Assembly (NCBI GenBank): GCA_903909605.1
Contig: CAIVWH010000018.1
Span: 25,305 to 89,304 of the forward strand
Direction of reading: 5' to 3'
DNA length: 64,000 bases
Origin: an uncultured Micrococcales bacterium
GTDB lineage: Bacteria > Actinomycetota > Actinomycetes > Actinomycetales > Microbacteriaceae
A model generated the notes under the pieces. The model was not told the DNA's origin, searched no databases, and saw nothing but the letters and a program-made list of their open reading frames with translations. The position numbers were made by a program, and so were the translations under genes. How positions within the stretch are numbered: position 1 is the stretch's first letter; each line of letters begins with the position of its first letter. Below, one piece after another: positions 61,001-64,000 of the stretch.

Positions 61001-61675
61001 CACCGACAGGCAGATCGCATCATCTTCTCGGTCGGGTTCGGGTTGTTGCCAGGCGGCGGCGTCGGAAACGACTTCGGTCAGCTGAGTTCATCAGAGGGTC
61101 GTCGATACCTAACCAACACACTGGTCAGCGCGCGCAAGCAAATCACGGTGGTTTCGTGCATCGCATCCCAGCAGATTCCAAATGACGTCACGGATGGCGC
61201 TGCACTGTTGAAGACCTTGCTCGGATCGGCCGAGGATGGCGGGCACCAGCCCGGCGACATCTCGAGTGACTCGTTGCTTGCCGACCTGGCCTCGCGTCTG
61301 CGCCGCCTCGGTGCTCGAGTAGACACCGGCTTCGCGCAGCGGCTGCCTTTGGTTGTCGGCTATGCCAACCAAGCCGCCGTGATCATGCCAGACAGCGCTC
61401 TCGAAGGACGCAACCTGATTGAGCGCTTTGTGCTTCGGCCAAATCTGCTCACCAGTCTCGGTTTCAAATATCTGCGAGTGCACAGCTTTGACCTGTTCAG
61501 CGACCCACAGGCGGTGACCACGCGAATTGCAGCTTGCCTCGGTATGCCAACAGCCCAGACCAACCCGCAACTATTTGATGGCGAGCGCGCTTTTGAAGAC
61601 ACCGACCTGGCCTGGGGTGATCGCTCAGCCGGAAACGACGACCAGCTGCGTCGCGACGTGCCGCCACACTACTAG
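58007..61675 (+). CDS. SF1/DUF4011-like helicase-nuclease family protein with degenerate ATPase motifs
   Basis: 1222 aa; TLPGCGYTQTV at the Walker A position, FDVALILDAAGTT at motif II, IIFSVGFGLLPGG...RRYLTNTLVSARKQITVVSC C-terminal helicase motifs, then small nuclease-like tail. Confidence 0.65.
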   Translation: MSDSVNRVSVPQSTWDAWLSELENLGFTNPLRNFERNSFGQIDLSSAHPGGFSQFVGGGQTTLSNLVRDSQLFTVALAAARRIKAKSDLLASQFGLDTLGLLGGLLNLQRDGLDYQLPIFFWPVRLNHRPDDFEVELAGAARVNPLLVKALRENYQVELDTAELLRLAAASSEIMPRTVVEYLENKIAGKTDITVQRLLAITTFTTAAIEAVGDFSQSETSVISRLATGVTFDAATEVESQRFTQIVDLDSVQTRIVNRALAGQSFAVETLPGCGYTQTVLNTISALVESGKRVVVAAPRTQTLNELADRFAALELPGFVVRSKSAWLDLVSAISRTEKAQLSSLQAEQSVLDAATDELGRYHEALAKQDPQLGVSIGQTLQELARLSGMPHAPSTTARIEKQFLVAHADRTQGLELLRRAAEAGSLSFGPSENAWFAAKFDGKEQMLQVRQLALRLQREDFPALAKQMAEFADRAKFREATTVEQWGDQIRLFLGIRETLDRFVSDVFDRPLTELIAATSARKEAGVGRSEMSGGTRRRLKKLAKEYLRPGMHVSDLNASLRQIQEQRDAWHLQTTSITAPSVPVGLVDAQVAYQKFLADIEQLQRHLDAEVSSSPLTKISLDELQKILASLESGVDVLETYGEREAALGELKAVGLEPLARDLARLHAKREHLAAEFDLAWWQSALEILVQRDSTILKYKSEQLDALEVAVATAQAALVQRGAGLLAWQLSERWHAALAQYSTQVEALKQTLRGGSASLLQVFRAARPIYEVLAPVVLVSPFEATRELYGQKFDVALILDAAGTTIAENLAVLKRADQAIFFGDEAIAAPEGFEVECHVRPLTRTEPVESVFAAAQRAFGRETLRVSYRPNGQVLAALINREFYQNRIVFEPTAAEFAGTRSHSIEIITEGAKSGETIGGSNESPEAELRRVVDLVLNHALWHPEQSLFVASASQAHVDRIRAALTKELKQKPDLATFFDAHGREKFEVVGIRELAHRQADRIIFSVGFGLLPGGGVGNDFGQLSSSEGRRYLTNTLVSARKQITVVSCIASQQIPNDVTDGAALLKTLLGSAEDGGHQPGDISSDSLLADLASRLRRLGARVDTGFAQRLPLVVGYANQAAVIMPDSALEGRNLIERFVLRPNLLTSLGFKYLRVHSFDLFSDPQAVTTRIAACLGMPTAQTNPQLFDGERAFEDTDLAWGDRSAGNDDQLRRDVPPHY

Positions 61676-62238
61676 AACCAGAGCAGTTTGCCCGCGGTGA
61701 CTGCCCCATCAACCGGATGGTCGTGCTCTTCACGGGGCACCTGAATCAGAACCTCGTCGTCGAAGACCACCGCAACGACTTTGGCTCGACGCTTGCCGGC
61801 CGCAAAGACCTGGGCCAGGCTGCGGTCGTAGTAGCCCTTGCCCTTGCCTAGGCGATTGCCGCGCAGGTCGACAGCCATGGCAGGAACGAAGATCAAACCG
61901 GCATCGCCCAACTTTGCGGGCTTGCCTGCTGCCTCTTCAAATCCAAGTTCGCCGAACTCGGTGTTGCCGTCAAAAAAGACCCAGTGCAGGTCTTGGCCCC
62001 GCACACTCGGCAGCATTACCCGAAGCCCGTTCTTTAGCGCCCACTCCAAAAACTCACGGATGTCTGGCTCGCCCTCAATGGGAAAGTAGGCCGCGACCGT
62101 TTCGACCTTTTGGTCGATGCAGAGCTGGCCAAGGGCCTGGCTCAAGCGAGTTGAATAGCTGGCATCTGGCTCTCGAGACTTGCGAGCTTCACGCAGTTGT
62201 GATCGCAGATGCGCCTTCTGGTTGGCTAGTTCATCCAT
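61672..62238 (-). CDS. 5-formyltetrahydrofolate cyclo-ligase
   Basis: KAHLRSQLREARKSR; LIFVPAMAVDLRGNRLGKGKGYYDRSLA. Confidence 0.94.
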   Translation of the reverse strand: MDELANQKAHLRSQLREARKSREPDASYSTRLSQALGQLCIDQKVETVAAYFPIEGEPDIREFLEWALKNGLRVMLPSVRGQDLHWVFFDGNTEFGELGFEEAAGKPAKLGDAGLIFVPAMAVDLRGNRLGKGKGYYDRSLAQVFAAGKRRAKVVAVVFDDEVLIQVPREEHDHPVDGAVTAGKLLWF

Positions 62239-62255
62239 GCGACTAATCTAGCCAC

Positions 62256-62912
62256 GTGGTGCAATCAATCTCGCTGAATGACGGCGACGTTCGAGTCAGG
62301 CTGGCGAGCATGCGCGATGCTAAAGCGCTGCAGCAACTTATGCAGGGCAACCGTGAATGGTTGCGTCCATGGGAGGCCACTAATCCTTACGGGCCAAGTT
62401 CTTTTGACATGAAGTTGCAAATCAAAATTCTGCGCAAGCAGTACAAACTCGGCTCCGCCATTCCGATGGTGATTGAATACGGAAACCAAATCGTTGGTCA
62501 GTTAAATGTTGCAAACATGGTTTACGGATCTGTCTCTTCGTGCGTGATTGGTTACTGGGTAATTCCAGAAGTTGCCGGGCTTGGAATCACGCCGACCGCA
62601 GTTGGACTGATTGGCGATTACCTTGTTGACGAGTTGAAACTGCACCGCATCGAAATCGATATTCGCCCCGAGAATCTGCCAAGTCTTCGAGTAGTCGAGA
62701 AGCTCGGTTTCCGTTTCGAGGGAACCAAGCAGCGCTACATTCACATCAATGGCGCCTGGCGCGATCACTTTGTTTTTGCTCTCACCTCGGATGAGCTAAA
62801 CCAGTCGATTCTGGATCGATGGCTTAACGGGGAGGTTGGTGAAATGAATTACCCATTTCAGACCAAAATCGTTAAACACACCGAGGAAAATCACGAGCAC
62901 TTTGGCAGCTGA
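62256..62912 (+). CDS. GNAT (RimJ/RimL-type) N-acetyltransferase
   Basis: VRLASMRDAKALQQLMQGNREWLRPWEATNP; ELKLHRIEIDIRPENLPSLRVVEKLGFRFEG. Confidence 0.92.
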   Translation: MVQSISLNDGDVRVRLASMRDAKALQQLMQGNREWLRPWEATNPYGPSSFDMKLQIKILRKQYKLGSAIPMVIEYGNQIVGQLNVANMVYGSVSSCVIGYWVIPEVAGLGITPTAVGLIGDYLVDELKLHRIEIDIRPENLPSLRVVEKLGFRFEGTKQRYIHINGAWRDHFVFALTSDELNQSILDRWLNGEVGEMNYPFQTKIVKHTEENHEHFGS

Positions 62913-62928
62913 CTCATATCTTTGAGTC

Positions 62929-63594
62929 ATGACATTCTCACTCGACGGCGGCATCGGACTGGTTGTCATCGTCGCGCTGTGGCTCTTGGTCATGGTGCCG
63001 AGTTGGGGTCGCAACCAAGACTCTTCAAAGCGGGGTTCGACTTCTGGTCGAAACTTTTCGGGCAATCGCAATTCAACGGTGAAAAAACCTCGTGTCGGCG
63101 TGTCGAAAAGAGAAAATTTTCGCAATCGAAATCGGCGGTTGCGCCCACTGTTTGCATTCCTATTGGTCGCATCCGTTGCTATGACGGCGCAGGGTTTACT
63201 TGAAGTAGCTAGCAACGTTGTCTGGTTGATCGAGTCGGCGGCAGGTGTGCTGCTGTTCTCATTCAGTGCATCGGTGTTGCGCACCACGCGTGAAACTGCA
63301 CCACGAATTGCACGCCAAACTGAGGGCCAACGACACCAGGACCTAGCCCGGATGGCTTATTTTGTAAGGGAATCAGCCTTAACCGATGCTTCGCCCGATG
63401 AACTGTTTGATGAGCGTGCCTGGAGCGGTTCGCAGATTCCGGAGTCCTCACTGAACCGCCGAGTTGGCGCGATTGATATGTCGAAACTCGCGCAGGTCGT
63501 GTCGTTGGATGAAGCGCGCGGGGCATCCGAGCAGTCGGGCTTCGATTCGCAGCAGCTTGACCTCATCCTTAAGCGCCGCAGAAACTCAAATTAA
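62929..63594 (+). CDS. Hypothetical membrane protein
   Basis: 221 aa, N-terminal TM and a central two-TM region. Confidence 0.7.
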   Translation: MTFSLDGGIGLVVIVALWLLVMVPSWGRNQDSSKRGSTSGRNFSGNRNSTVKKPRVGVSKRENFRNRNRRLRPLFAFLLVASVAMTAQGLLEVASNVVWLIESAAGVLLFSFSASVLRTTRETAPRIARQTEGQRHQDLARMAYFVRESALTDASPDELFDERAWSGSQIPESSLNRRVGAIDMSKLAQVVSLDEARGASEQSGFDSQQLDLILKRRRNSN

Positions 63595-63682
63595 ATTTTT
63601 TTCCAAAATCGGCGTGTCGGTTGTTTTATCCGCTAAACCGCTAGTCTTTTTTTATCTGCAATTACACGTTGGGAGTAGACAA

Positions 63683-64000
63683 ATGACCATTTTCGATCGA
63701 GCCAAGAAGGTTTGGAATGCGAACGCCAAGGGTGTTCAACAGACCGTCGAGGCGATTGCAGAAGATGTCCGTGAGGAAGCTCAGGACGTTCTGCAAGATG
63801 CAGGAAAAAAAGTAGCAACCAAAGCAACTGAAATTGAGAGAAAGGCCACCATGGCTGTCAAGACCGCAACCAAGAAGGTAGTCAAGAAGGCTACCGCCGC
63901 AAAGAAGCCTGCTGCAAAGAAGGCTGTTGCAAAGAAGGCTGCCCCTAAGAAGGCAACCGCTGCAAAGAAGCCAGTAGCTAAGAAGGCTGTTGCAAAGAAG
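63683..64000 (+). CDS. Histone H1-like Lys/Ala-rich protein, truncated by window end
   Basis: MTIFDRAKKVWNANAKGVQQTVEAIAEDVREEAQDVLQDAGKKVATKATEIERKATMAVKTATKKVVKKATAAKKPAAKKAVAKKAAPKKATAAKKPVAKKAVAKK...; not in ORF track because no stop in window. Confidence 0.8.
   Translation, partial: MTIFDRAKKVWNANAKGVQQTVEAIAEDVREEAQDVLQDAGKKVATKATEIERKATMAVKTATKKVVKKATAAKKPAAKKAVAKKAAPKKATAAKKPVAKKAVAKK

Noticed and set aside
63851-64000. Possible CRISPR-like or satellite repeat array at the window end
   Set aside because: Periodicity is explained by Lys/Ala codon repeats (AAG AAG GCT) in the H1-like ORF; no constant repeat/spacer structure.

Overview
The window is a gene-dense, moderately high-GC stretch of an actinobacterial chromosome. 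The gene content (GlnR/Ppk, SenX3/RegX3/PhoU, CarD-IspDF-CysS-RlmB, XPB helicase pair, DUF3027/SerC) suggests a small-genome Microbacteriaceae-type organism; that taxonomic reading is inference. I found about 60 protein-coding genes, mostly housekeeping or core-accessory, three tRNAs (Lys-TTT, Thr-TGT, Arg-CCT), several intrinsic terminators, two CIRCE operators upstream of groEL and PHO-box-like repeats. There is no rRNA, CRISPR array, prophage, IS element or biosynthetic cluster. The items most worth a second look are: a 1222-aa SF1/DUF4011-like helicase-nuclease protein whose ATPase motifs look degenerate; an unannotated 3' remnant of a Kup K+ transporter gene; matching PHO-box-like repeats at pit and phoU/senX3; a SenX3-like kinase with no transmembrane segment; an orphan WXG100 protein; a tandem CIRCE; a histone H1-like Lys/Ala-rich protein at the window edge; an unlisted 36-aa single-TM ORF; and a short duplication at the junction of two convergent genes. 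Product names come from recognising protein motifs by eye; no database search was run.
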